Below are positions 7,927 through 15,885 of a stretch of 64,000 bases of DNA, one piece after another. The stretch is taken from positions 558,001-622,000 of the forward strand of contig NZ_SRRT01000002.1 in NCBI RefSeq assembly GCF_004784475.1. The letters are read 5' to 3'. The stretch is from Streptomyces bauhiniae (GTDB taxonomy: Bacteria; Actinomycetota; Actinomycetes; Streptomycetales; Streptomycetaceae). Below the pieces are notes generated by a model that had not been told where the DNA came from, did no database searches, and worked only from the letters and a program-made list of their open reading frames with translations. Numbering within the stretch: position 1 is the stretch's first letter; each line of letters opens with the position of its first letter. The position numbers and the translations under genes were made by a program.

Positions 7927-9153
7927 ATGTTGCTCCCCGACCGGCGCGCCGTGCGGGCACACACGCCGTACGCGCTCCGTATCGTCATGGGGCGACTCGG
8001 CCGACTGTCGGCACTGCACGGAACCTTGCTCCTCCTGGGTGTCGTAGGGCTCGTCATCAGCCTGGTCGGCCTCGATGTCGGCTCGATGCTCGCCCTCACG
8101 CTGGGGCTGGTCGGCATCCTGCTGTCTGTCATCGGCATAGTCGCGCAGGTCATCGAGGACTGGGTCCGGGTGTCACGGATCTACTTCGACGCCCGGGCGA
8201 AGCCTTTCGACGCCTCGTACTCCGCGCCCTATGACGGCTGGAGCCGCGTTCACTTCAATGGTCACTCCTCCGTACACAGCGAGGAACTGGACGCCCGTCT
8301 GCGCAACGACCCCGTCATCCCCCTGGAGATCGAACCAGGCCTGTGGAACGTCCCTGCCGAGTACGAGGAAGCACGCCAACTTGTCCGAGTTCGGCTCGAC
8401 TTCGACGAGCCCAAGATCCGCCTCCACGACGATCTCGTCGCCGAAGCTGATGTGGTGCGAGTCCAGAGGACGCGGTACTCCGCTCACACGGTCACGAACC
8501 TCCTCGGGGAGAAGGTGCTGCGTGAGCGGCAGCGTCAACGCGAGCTGGTGCACGGTGATGCCGTACTTCTGCGGAACGGGCAGATCCCCCGGCTGCGTTA
8601 CAGCAGGTGCTCCAACCATCTCGGGGTCGACGTAGTGGCCGTGTCCTCCAGCGGCAGGGTCGTACTGACCCTTCAGGGGGAGAAGAACACGACTAACCAG
8701 GGGATGCTCGCGCCTTCAGGCAGCGGCTCCATGGACTGGGCCGATCTGCAGGCCGCCCCGGACCTGCTCGGACTGGTCAAGAGCGCCATGCTGCGTGAGA
8801 TGTCGGAGGAACTCGGACTGCGTCGCAGCGAACAGGTCAGCTCGAGCGATGTCCGCGTACTACGGTACGCCCGCGTCACCAATTGGGGAGGCAAGCCCCA
8901 GTTCTGCGGTGTGGCCCGGCTCGGTGACGTACGAGAGCAAGTCAGAGGCATAGAGCACCGGTATCACCGAGACCACTTCACCATCGAGTTCGACCCGGAC
9001 GGCGGGGCTCGGCACTTCGTCGCCACGATCCGCGGCTATGTCCAGGACAACGCCGCTCGCGTCTCGTTCCCGCTGTACGAAACCCTGGACGTGCTCTGTT
9101 CCTGGCTCGAGCGGGACCCGCAGGCGTGGGCATGGCTCATGGACAGGGGTTGA
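7927..9153 (+). CDS. Membrane-anchored Nudix-fold protein
   Basis: A 408-residue protein. After a basic N-terminus come two membrane helices at about residues 22-78 (HGTLLLLGVVGLVISLVG and LALTLGLVGILLSVIGIVA). A long soluble part follows, with a Nudix-like helix MLREMSEELGL (RExxEE core) near residue 299 after APSGSGSMDWAD. The first glutamate of the standard Nudix box is not at its usual place, so activity is uncertain. Start options are ATG 7927 with GAGG seven bases upstream, or an in-frame GTG at 7882. Codon use looks less extremely GC-biased than in neighbouring genes, which may indicate acquisition. A terminator hairpin follows. No partner gene is adjacent. Confidence 0.65.
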   Translation: MLLPDRRAVRAHTPYALRIVMGRLGRLSALHGTLLLLGVVGLVISLVGLDVGSMLALTLGLVGILLSVIGIVAQVIEDWVRVSRIYFDARAKPFDASYSAPYDGWSRVHFNGHSSVHSEELDARLRNDPVIPLEIEPGLWNVPAEYEEARQLVRVRLDFDEPKIRLHDDLVAEADVVRVQRTRYSAHTVTNLLGEKVLRERQRQRELVHGDAVLLRNGQIPRLRYSRCSNHLGVDVVAVSSSGRVVLTLQGEKNTTNQGMLAPSGSGSMDWADLQAAPDLLGLVKSAMLREMSEELGLRRSEQVSSSDVRVLRYARVTNWGGKPQFCGVARLGDVREQVRGIEHRYHRDHFTIEFDPDGGARHFVATIRGYVQDNAARVSFPLYETLDVLCSWLERDPQAWAWLMDRG

Positions 9154-9178
9154 CGAAGCCGTACACGCCGACAGGGAA

Positions 9179-9210
9179 AGGGCGGGGACGCGTTCAGCAT
9201 CTCCCGCCCT
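9179..9210. terminator. Hairpin terminator after the Nudix gene
   Basis: AGGGCGGG at 9179-9186 pairs with CCCGCCCT at 9203-9210 across a 16-base loop. It lies between the convergent Nudix gene and the antitoxin gene. Confidence 0.6.
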
Positions 9211-9239
9211 CTGTGTTCCCGTGCCGACCCGCAGGGCCG

Positions 9240-9455
9240 TCAGCGTTCCGGGGTGGTTTCCGGGTTCGTCGGGGTCTCGTTACCGCCGTACGAGCGGCGG
9301 ACCGCGTCGGCGGCCTTGTCGGTCTGGGTGTCGTACTTGTTGCCCGTACGCTCGTCGATCAGCCGTTCGGCACTTTCGACGCCCTTGTCGGCCTGGTCAG
9401 GGTGGCCCTTGGCCAGGTCCTTGGCCTTGTTCGCCAGATCCCCGAACTTGCTCAT
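9240..9455 (-). CDS. MT0933-like antitoxin family protein
   Basis: A 71-residue charged helical protein beginning MSKFGDLANKAKDLAKGHPD with AERLIDERTGNKYD and a disordered tail. This is the pattern of the MT0933/Rv0909 antitoxin family. In Mycobacterium tuberculosis the partner is an SRPBCC-fold toxin directly downstream, but no such gene is adjacent here. The only SRPBCC gene in view is 8.6 kb away on the other strand. Many actinomycetes carry unpaired copies of this small protein, so a toxin-antitoxin role is not assured. Confidence 0.75.
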   Translation of the reverse strand: MSKFGDLANKAKDLAKGHPDQADKGVESAERLIDERTGNKYDTQTDKAADAVRRSYGGNETPTNPETTPER

Positions 9456-9522
9456 GGGAAGCCTCCTGCGGTTGGTGCGTACGTCGTTCCCGGCTACGCC
9501 TACCCGTCGATTACCCCCTGAA

Positions 9523-10326
9523 TCAGGGCGCTTTGAAGAGGGTGGGGAAGCGCGGCGCGAGCCAGGGCTTGCGGCCCCACGCGAGTACGCCGGCGCGCGC
9601 CATGGCCTGCCAGGGGCCTACGCGGCCCAGTGCGATGAGCAGGAAGGTGACCGGCGCGGTGAGGATCGTGCACTCGGAGCGCTCCGGCGGGCCGGGGAGG
9701 ACCTCGACGGCCCCCTCGGTGAAGGTGACCCCGAACGTCTCGCCGCCCCGGACCCGCAGGGTGTAACGGGCCGTCAGCCCGGCCGGAGCGGCCGCCACCC
9801 GCGGCATCGCCGTCTTCAGGAACGGCAGGCACAGCCCCACCCGCGTCCGGTCGATCATGTGCGGCCGGCCCACCCCCCGCGCGAGGTCCCAGCCGTGGCC
9901 CAGCATGTGGGTCAGGAGGTACGAGGCGAGCACGTCCTTGGTCATGGGGCCCAGGGGGGTGACGAGGGTCCGGGCCGGGTCGGCTTCCGCCACCGCCGCC
10001 AGGAACGCCTCCGCCTGCTCCACGATCATCGCGGCCAGCGGTTCCGCCCCGCGCTCCGGGAACTCGGTGAGACCGCGCGCGTTGGCCGCCGCGAGGCTCT
10101 GCGGTGTGCCGTCGCCGTAGGGGCGGTCCTGACCGGCGGCGAGGTCGGCCATCAGGCCGTTGGCCAGGGCCAGATGGGCGGCGGTCTCCCCGACGGTCCA
10201 CTCAAGCCCCGGTACGGGCGCGGCCGGGTCCGTCGCACCGTCCAGCAGCGCGGCGATGGACCGGGCCGTCTCCCGTATCGCCCGGCCGAGTCCCTCCGGC
10301 AGGGCGTCCCCGCTGCTCGTCTCCAC
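9523..10326 (-). CDS. Maleylpyruvate-isomerase/DinB-fold mycothiol-dependent enzyme
   Basis: A 267-residue protein. The N-terminal four-helix DinB-like domain has the WTVGETAAHLALANG motif, whose histidine is a metal ligand, and HMLGHGWDLARGVGRP, which supplies the other histidines. The last ~90 residues form an SCP2-like C-terminal domain. Family members use mycothiol, the actinobacterial thiol, for isomerisation or conjugation. The actual substrate cannot be inferred. It is separated from the isochorismatase-like gene by only 57 bases on the same strand, so they may share a transcript. Confidence 0.8.
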   Translation of the reverse strand: METSSGDALPEGLGRAIRETARSIAALLDGATDPAAPVPGLEWTVGETAAHLALANGLMADLAAGQDRPYGDGTPQSLAAANARGLTEFPERGAEPLAAMIVEQAEAFLAAVAEADPARTLVTPLGPMTKDVLASYLLTHMLGHGWDLARGVGRPHMIDRTRVGLCLPFLKTAMPRVAAAPAGLTARYTLRVRGGETFGVTFTEGAVEVLPGPPERSECTILTAPVTFLLIALGRVGPWQAMARAGVLAWGRKPWLAPRFPTLFKAP

Positions 10327-10383
10327 GCCGCCCGCTCTCCTCAGGTCTGGATGATCATGCGGTACGAAACCAGACCCACCTGT

Positions 10384-10959
10384 TCAGGACAAGGGCCGCG
10401 GCGCTCCGATCGCGCCGAGCCAGTCCGCGATGGTGAAGACGTCCGCCCACTGCGGGAACAGCCGCTCGACGAGCATCCGGTGCACCTCGGGGTCGGTGTC
10501 GAGACAGCCGTCCGCCAGGACGGTCACGCCGAGGTCCAGGTCGACCGCGTGCCACAGGGTGGACAGCACCACGGCACTGGTGGCGATGCCGGTGAGCACG
10601 AGGCTGTCGATGCCCCGAGCCCGGAGTACGAGATCTAGGTCGCTGCCCGAGAACGCGCTCCCCCGCCGCTTGGTGACCACGACATCCCCCGGCCAGGGCG
10701 CGATGCCGGGATGGATCTCGGAGCCCGGAGCGCCCTCGGTGAACAGCCCGGCACGCAGGACGTTCGCCATCACCTTGCTGCGCGTGCTGACCTCGGGATC
10801 GCCGGGCCGCAGCCCCATCCTCACGTAGATCACCGGGATGCCGGCGGCCCGCGCGCCGTCGATCGCCCCGCGCAGGCGTGGCAGATAGCCGGAGCCGTCG
10901 TCGGCGAGGTCCACCACGTCCCGCTGGACGTCCATCACCAGGAGCGCACTGCTCGTCAT
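10384..10959 (-). CDS. Isochorismatase-fold hydrolase without the catalytic cysteine
   Basis: A 191-residue protein of the isochorismatase/cysteine-hydrolase fold. The conserved Asp (LLVMDVQRDVV) and Lys (VTKRRGSAF) are present. The position that holds Cys in nicotinamidase-like members reads TGIATSAVVLST, so it is alanine or valine. True isochorismatases and PhzD also lack this Cys, so an ether- or enol-hydrolysing role is possible, whereas a cysteine-amidase role is unlikely. GGAGGACGGCGGGC precedes the start. It is divergent from the MMPL transporter across 208 bases. Confidence 0.8.
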   Translation of the reverse strand: MTSSALLVMDVQRDVVDLADDGSGYLPRLRGAIDGARAAGIPVIYVRMGLRPGDPEVSTRSKVMANVLRAGLFTEGAPGSEIHPGIAPWPGDVVVTKRRGSAFSGSDLDLVLRARGIDSLVLTGIATSAVVLSTLWHAVDLDLGVTVLADGCLDTDPEVHRMLVERLFPQWADVFTIADWLGAIGAPRPLS

Positions 10960-11167
10960 GCCCGCCGTCCTCCACCGTCAGGAGCCAAGAGCGCTCATCG
11001 TCGCACCGCGCCCGCACTCCGCCAACGGAGGTAATCGGGGCCCTTTCACCGATCCCCACGGGGTGGCGGCACCGGATCACCCGCGAAGGAGTCGAGCATC
11101 CATGGATTCGGACGGTGCCGTGTCGGAGCGCGGGCGTCGGAACCGTCCCCACGCGTGAGGTGAGGTA

Positions 11168-13219
11168 GTGCGTTTGTTCCGCCGGCAGTTCGTGGTGGCC
11201 CGGTTTCCGGTGTTCGTCGTGGCCGCGTGGCTGGTCGTGGCGGTGTGCACGGCCGCCTTCCCCGGCCGGCTGGCGTCGGAGGCGGCACAGCGGCCGGCGA
11301 CGACGCTGCCCGCGTCGGCGGAGTCGAGCCGGGTGGCGGAGGAGGTGGGAGGGCCGGCCGGGGGGCCGCCGGTCGTGATCGTGTGGGAAGCCACCTCGGC
11401 CAAGCGGCTGAAGGCGGGTGCGGCACAGGGGGTTCTCCGCAGGCTGCCCCGTTCCGTCGGCTCCCCCGGCGCCGTGACGGCCTCGGCCGACGGCCGTTCC
11501 CTCGTCTGCGTCGTCACCCTCACCGACGCGGACAACGCGAGGCTCGGCCCCTCCCTGGAGCGCGTCCGGAAGACCGCCGAGGCCCTGCCGGACAGCAAGG
11601 CCCGGCTGGCGGGACCGGCCGCCGGGCAGGCCGACCTGGCGACCTCCTTCGAGGGCATCGACGGCAAGCTGCTGATCATCGCGCTGGCCGCCGTCGCCGC
11701 CATCCTGTTCCTCGTCCACCGGAGCGTCCTGCTGCCCCTGGTGGTGGCCGCGTCCGGGGTCGTCGCGCTGACCCTGTGCAGTGCGGTGCTGTACGCGCTG
11801 CGGAGCTGGGGCGTGCTGATGGTCGACGGGCAGGTGCAGGGCATCCTCTCCGTACTGGTCATCGGCGCGACCACGGACTACGGCCTGCTTCTGCTGGCCC
11901 GGTACCACGAGCACGCGCCGGAGATGTCGGCCCCGGTCGCCATGTGGACGGCCTGGCGGGCGAGTTGGGCGCCCGTCGTGGCGAGCGCGGCGACGGTGGC
12001 CTGCGCCATGGTCGCCCTGCTCCTCAGCGCCCTCCCCGGCAACCACTCCCTGGCGCTCGCCGGTGCCGTGGCGATGGCCTGCTGCGTACTGGCCGCGCTG
12101 ACCTTCGTCCCGGCTGCCGTACTCCTCGGCCCGCGCGCGATGTTCTGGCCCCGCGGACCGCACTCCGGCCGGTCCGGCGGGCGGGGCTGGACTCTGGTCA
12201 CGTCGGTGGTCGAGCGGCACGCGCGTCCGGTGTGGACGGTGGGCTGCGCGCTGCTCGCGGGCTGCGCCGCCCTGGCCGTACTGCTGGCTCCCGGCGGCCT
12301 TCCACTGAGCGAGGCGCTCACCGCGCGGGCGCCGTCGGTACGCGCCCAGTCGGCCCTGGCGGCACACTTCCCGGCGGGCACCGGCAGCCCGGCCATCGTG
12401 GTGACCGATGCCGAGGGCGCCGCACGGACGCGGCAGCGGGTGGCGGAGACGCCGGGGGTCGCCCACACCGAGGTCGTCACGACCCGGCCCCGCACCACCC
12501 TTGCGGCCACCCTCGACAGCGCCCCGGACAGCAAGCGCGCCCAGGAGACCATCGCCCGTCTCCGCGCGGCCACGGCCGGCCGGGCCCAGGTCGGGGGCTA
12601 TCCGGCTCAGGTGTACGACATGCAGCAGGCGGCCGAGCGGGACCGTACCCGGGTACTGCCCGCCGTCCTGGTGATCGTGCTGCTGCTCCTGCTCGGGCTG
12701 TTGCGGAGCCTGGCGCTGCCCGTCGTGCTCGTCGTCGTGGCCGTGGCCAACTTCCTTGCTGCGCTGGGCATTTCGGCGGTGATCTTCGCCATCACCTTCG
12801 GCTCGGCCGCGACGGAGCCCTCCCTGGTCCTGTTCTCGTTCGTCTTCCTGATCGCGCTCGGGGTGGACTACAACATCTTCCTGATGCACCGCGTCCGCCG
12901 GGAGTCCCTGCTCGCGGGCCAGCGCATCGGCACGCTCAAGGGCCTGCGCGCCACGGGGAACGCCATCAGCTCGGCGGGGGTCGTGCTCGCCGTCACCTTC
13001 GCCACCCTGACCGTGATGCCGCTGCGCTATCTCGCGCAGATCGGCATCATCGTCGCGGTGGGCGTCCTGCTCGACACCCTGTTCGTCCGCCCGTTCCTCG
13101 TCCCGGCCTTCACCCTCGACATGGGCCCCTGGGTGTGGTGGCCGACGAAGCCACCGGCGGGCCCCAGCCTGGGCAACGTGGGTGAGCAGCGGTCTCAGGC
13201 GGAGATGGCGTCGGTCTGA
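11168..13219 (+). CDS. MMPL-family (RND superfamily) membrane transporter
   Basis: A 683-residue protein with the two-repeat layout of MMPL transporters. It has one membrane helix at the N-terminus (FPVFVVAAWLVVAVC), a periplasmic domain of about 120 residues, then a bundle of five helices from about 165 to 320. After a central hinge the arrangement repeats, with a second bundle from about 495 to 660. LGVDYNIFLMHRVRRE in the second bundle contains the Asp-Tyr pair used in proton relay, and ATTDYGLLLLARYHE is the equivalent in the first. Such proteins export lipids or drugs in actinomycetes. The start is GTG at 11168 with GTGAGG seven bases upstream. The cargo is unknown. Confidence 0.9.
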   Translation: MRLFRRQFVVARFPVFVVAAWLVVAVCTAAFPGRLASEAAQRPATTLPASAESSRVAEEVGGPAGGPPVVIVWEATSAKRLKAGAAQGVLRRLPRSVGSPGAVTASADGRSLVCVVTLTDADNARLGPSLERVRKTAEALPDSKARLAGPAAGQADLATSFEGIDGKLLIIALAAVAAILFLVHRSVLLPLVVAASGVVALTLCSAVLYALRSWGVLMVDGQVQGILSVLVIGATTDYGLLLLARYHEHAPEMSAPVAMWTAWRASWAPVVASAATVACAMVALLLSALPGNHSLALAGAVAMACCVLAALTFVPAAVLLGPRAMFWPRGPHSGRSGGRGWTLVTSVVERHARPVWTVGCALLAGCAALAVLLAPGGLPLSEALTARAPSVRAQSALAAHFPAGTGSPAIVVTDAEGAARTRQRVAETPGVAHTEVVTTRPRTTLAATLDSAPDSKRAQETIARLRAATAGRAQVGGYPAQVYDMQQAAERDRTRVLPAVLVIVLLLLLGLLRSLALPVVLVVVAVANFLAALGISAVIFAITFGSAATEPSLVLFSFVFLIALGVDYNIFLMHRVRRESLLAGQRIGTLKGLRATGNAISSAGVVLAVTFATLTVMPLRYLAQIGIIVAVGVLLDTLFVRPFLVPAFTLDMGPWVWWPTKPPAGPSLGNVGEQRSQAEMASV

Positions 13220-13473
13220 CCACGTGGACGGCGTACCGCCTCACCGCCGGACGCTGCTGGTCCCGTCGGCCGGACGACACCGAGCGAGCCTGCTCAACAG
13301 GCTGCCCCGCGCGCTGACTTGGCGGGTGATGGAGATCCGGCGCAATACATCTTCGCGGGCGCTCCTCGGGAAGTTCTCGTCAGTCGTGGTCAATAGGGTC
13401 CCCCTGTCGGGCTCGGTACAGCGGAAACCCGCCCAGGCCGTCGGCAGCCTGGGCGGGAGCGGGTATGTCCGGG
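13220..13473. other. Intergenic stretch, no gene seen
   Basis: The 254 bases between the convergent MMPL and fasciclin genes contain only random open frames without ribosome sites. The terminator of the fasciclin gene lies at the right end. Nothing else stands out. Confidence 0.6.
13428..13457 (-). terminator. Terminator of the fasciclin gene
   Basis: CCCGCCCAGGC (13428-13438) pairs with GCCTGGGCGGG (13447-13457) around an eight-base loop. On the minus strand it is followed by TTTCC. It begins 17 bases after the fasciclin stop codon. Confidence 0.75.
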
Positions 13474-14115
13474 TCAGCTCTTGGGCATGAGGACGGTGTC
13501 GACGATGTAGACGTTGGCGTTGGCGGTCTTGACGTTGCCGCAGACGACCTTCGAGGAGTCGTTGACGGTGTACGACTCGCCCATGCCGGAGGTCATGACC
13601 TTCGACTTCTCCAGGGTGTCGAAGGAGCCGTTCTCCAGGTCCTTCGGCGCGAGCTTCTGGCCGACGACGTGGTAGGTCAGGATCTTGGTGAGCTGGGCCT
13701 TGTCGGCGAGGACCTTGTCCAGCGTGGCCTTCGGGATCTTGTTGAAGGCGTCGTTGGTCGGCGCGAACACCGTGATGTTCTGGGCGTTGTTGAGCGTGTC
13801 GACCAGACCGGCCTTCTTCACCGCGGTGACCAGCGTGGACAGTGCCGGGTTGTTGGAGGCGGCCGTGGCGACCGGGTCCTTGGCCATGCCGTCGAAGGAA
13901 CCGGCGCCGTTCTTCGGCACCGAGGAACAGGCCGGGCCGAACGGCTGGTCCATGCTGCTCATGCCCGCGCTGCTCTCCGGGGCCGACGCGGAAGCCGACG
14001 CCTTGGAGTCGGACTTGGCCGAGTCGCTGTCGCTGCCGGAGCAGGCGCTGAGCGCGAGGGGCAGCATGACGGCGGCCGAGACGAGACCGGTGGTGCGGCG
14101 GATGCGAGCGTTCAT
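13474..14115 (-). CDS. Fasciclin-domain lipoprotein
   Basis: A 213-residue secreted lipoprotein. The lipobox LALSAC (C25) is followed by a Ser/Ala-rich linker, then a FAS1 domain from about 80 to 213 with the classic ITVFAPTNDAFNKIP (H1) and YHVVGQKL (H2) segments. FAS1 proteins mediate adhesion or matrix interactions at the cell surface; MPT70/MPT83 of mycobacteria are examples. GGAG lies upstream of the ATG. The gene is 82 bases downstream of the sulfite-oxidase-like gene on the same strand. Fasciclin and molybdopterin genes often neighbour sigK/rskA in actinobacteria, but no sigma factor gene is seen here. Confidence 0.9.
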   Translation of the reverse strand: MNARIRRTTGLVSAAVMLPLALSACSGSDSDSAKSDSKASASASAPESSAGMSSMDQPFGPACSSVPKNGAGSFDGMAKDPVATAASNNPALSTLVTAVKKAGLVDTLNNAQNITVFAPTNDAFNKIPKATLDKVLADKAQLTKILTYHVVGQKLAPKDLENGSFDTLEKSKVMTSGMGESYTVNDSSKVVCGNVKTANANVYIVDTVLMPKS

Positions 14116-14135
14116 CGGGTTTTCTCCTGTTATCG

Positions 14136-14154
14136 AAAAGCAGCAATAAGCTGC
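14136..14154 (-). terminator. Small hairpin with T tract between two minus-strand genes
   Basis: On the minus strand GCAGC-TTATT-GCTGC is followed directly by TTTT. It lies after the molybdopterin enzyme gene and just before the fasciclin ribosome site. With a five-base stem it could be a weak terminator or attenuator. Confidence 0.4.
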
Positions 14155-14197
14155 GCGGTGGGGGGAGTTGGTCAGGGGGCGGGGAGCCGGTCCGGGC

Positions 14198-15787
14198 TCA
14201 CTCCGCGGTCACGACGACGGAGTGCCAGCCACTCGCGCCGTCGGGGATGGTCCGCGCGCGCTTCTCCGTCTGCACGCTTCCGGTGCGGTCGGTGGCGCGC
14301 ACGGTGAGGGTGTGGGACCCCTTGGTCGCCTGCCAGGGGAACGACCACTGGCGCCAGGTGTCACGGGTGTCCTCGGCGGCGAGATGCGCCTCCTGCCAGG
14401 GACCGTCGTCCACCCGGACCTCGACCTTGTCGATGCCCCGGTGCTGGGCCCAGGCGACCCCGGCCACCATCACGGTGCCGGACTTCGGCCGGGCGAACGG
14501 CTTGGGGGTGTCGATCCGGGACTGCGTCTTGATCGGCGCCTTCCGCGCCCAGCCGCGCTTCACCCAGTACGGGTCGTAGGAGTCGAACGTGGTGAGTTCG
14601 ATGTCCTGAATCCACTTGCAGGCGGAGACGTACCCGTACAGGCCGGGCACGAGCATGCGGACCGGGAAGCCGTGCTCGAAGGGCAGCGGTTCGCCGTTCA
14701 TGCCGACGGCGAGCATGGCGTCGCGGCCGTCCATGATGTCCTCGACAGGAGTGCCGATGGTCATGCCGTCCACCGAGCGGGCCACCAACTGGTCGGCCGG
14801 TCCGCCGCGCGAGGGCGCCTTGACCCCGCATTCGGCGAGCAGGTCGGCCAGGCGGACGCCTATCCAGCGGGCGTTGCCGACGTACGGGCCGCCGACCTCG
14901 TTGGACACACAGGTCAGGGTGATGTTGCGCTCGATCAGCCGTCGGCGCAGCAGGTCGTCGAAGGTGAAGGTCGCCGGCCGGGTCACGCCCTTGCCGTGGA
15001 CGCGGAGTTGCCAGGCGGTGGCGTCCACCTTGGGCACCACCAGGGCGGTGTCGACGCGGTAGAAGCTCTTGTTGGGCGTGACGTACGGGCTGACGCCGTC
15101 GACCCGCAGGGCGGTCCGCGCCGGTACCGGCTGCGCGGGCGAGCCGGGGCGGGGCAGCACGACCTGCTTGCGGGAGGCGACGGCGTCCCCCGCCCGGTTG
15201 CCGCTCAGCGTCCGGCCGACCCCGCCCACGACGGCGGACGCGGCGGCCGCTGAGGTGGCCGCGATGACGAAGCCCCGGCGGTCCCACGTACCGGACTCGC
15301 CGTCAGGGACCGGTACGGGGGTGACGAGGCGTCCGGCCAGGAAGTACAGGAGCAGCGCCCCCACGACGGCCCCGATCAGGGACGGCATCGCGTCCGTGAA
15401 GCCTCGATAGTCCGGGCGGGTGAGGGCGGCCGTCGCGCCGATGACGCCGAACAGCAGGACACCGGCCGCTCCGACGACCCGGCGGCGTACCGCCAGCGCG
15501 CCCAGGCCCAGGGCGAGAAGCGCGAGGACGAGGAGGATGCCGAGCTGGAGCACCAGCTTGTCGTTGGTGCCGAAGTGACGGATCGCCCAGTCCTTGACCG
15601 CCGCCGGGGTCTGGTCGATGGAGGCCCCGCCGACCACAACGACGGGACTGGCCTGGGGCCGTACCCCCGCCGCCACCAGCTCGGCCACCGCCAGTGCGGC
15701 GGACCCGGCGAGCACGCCGCTCAGCGCGCCCAGCGCCGTCCGCACCGGCCCCGGTGATGTCCTTGGGTCGCTCTGTTCCTCACTCAC
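14198..15787 (-). CDS. Membrane-anchored molybdopterin oxidoreductase, sulfite-oxidase family
   Basis: A 529-residue protein. The first ~160 residues contain about four membrane helices (LSGVLAGSAALAVAELVAAG, VLQLGILLVLALLALGLGAL and two more). A Tat-like WDRRGFVIAATSAAAASA segment follows near residue 170, then an extracytoplasmic Moco domain. The Moco-binding cysteine is in TLTCVSNEVGG, and GYVSACKWI and the C-terminal dimerisation domain (VEVRVDDGPWQEA) are present. It probably oxidises or reduces an S- or N-oxide at the outer face of the membrane. The electron partner is unknown. It is followed by the fasciclin lipoprotein gene and preceded by an inverted repeat. Confidence 0.88.
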   Translation of the reverse strand: MSEEQSDPRTSPGPVRTALGALSGVLAGSAALAVAELVAAGVRPQASPVVVVGGASIDQTPAAVKDWAIRHFGTNDKLVLQLGILLVLALLALGLGALAVRRRVVGAAGVLLFGVIGATAALTRPDYRGFTDAMPSLIGAVVGALLLYFLAGRLVTPVPVPDGESGTWDRRGFVIAATSAAAASAVVGGVGRTLSGNRAGDAVASRKQVVLPRPGSPAQPVPARTALRVDGVSPYVTPNKSFYRVDTALVVPKVDATAWQLRVHGKGVTRPATFTFDDLLRRRLIERNITLTCVSNEVGGPYVGNARWIGVRLADLLAECGVKAPSRGGPADQLVARSVDGMTIGTPVEDIMDGRDAMLAVGMNGEPLPFEHGFPVRMLVPGLYGYVSACKWIQDIELTTFDSYDPYWVKRGWARKAPIKTQSRIDTPKPFARPKSGTVMVAGVAWAQHRGIDKVEVRVDDGPWQEAHLAAEDTRDTWRQWSFPWQATKGSHTLTVRATDRTGSVQTEKRARTIPDGASGWHSVVVTAE

Positions 15788-15814
15788 GGGGGGAATCCGG
15801 GGCCGGGTGGGGGG

Positions 15815-15867
15815 CCGGATTGGTGCCTTCCTCAGATCGGATGAAGACGCATCTCACACCAATCCGG
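15815..15867. repeat. Inverted repeat upstream of the sulfite-oxidase-like gene
   Basis: CCGGATTGGTG (15815-15825) and CACCAATCCGG (15857-15867) are perfect 11-base complements separated by 31 bases. They lie 28-80 bases upstream of the GTG/ATG region of the molybdopterin enzyme gene and after the ctaG stop codon. They could be a terminator for ctaG-opposed transcription or a regulator-binding pair; a role is not established. Confidence 0.5.
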
Positions 15868-15885
15868 GGGGCGTTCGGCGACGGA

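Noticed and set aside
7671..8234. A plus-strand frame of 187 codons beginning upstream of the Nudix gene
   Set aside because: Its second half is Arg/Ala/Pro-rich and overlaps the Nudix gene in the wrong frame; no ribosome site precedes it.
149..9455. SRPBCC protein and MT0933 antitoxin as a toxin-antitoxin pair
   Set aside because: They are more than 8 kb apart, on opposite strands, with many unrelated genes between. Known pairs are adjacent.
13182..13490. A 102-codon plus-strand frame after the MMPL gene
   Set aside because: It overlaps the transporter end, lacks a ribosome site and has Arg/Ser-rich composition; it ends over the fasciclin terminator.
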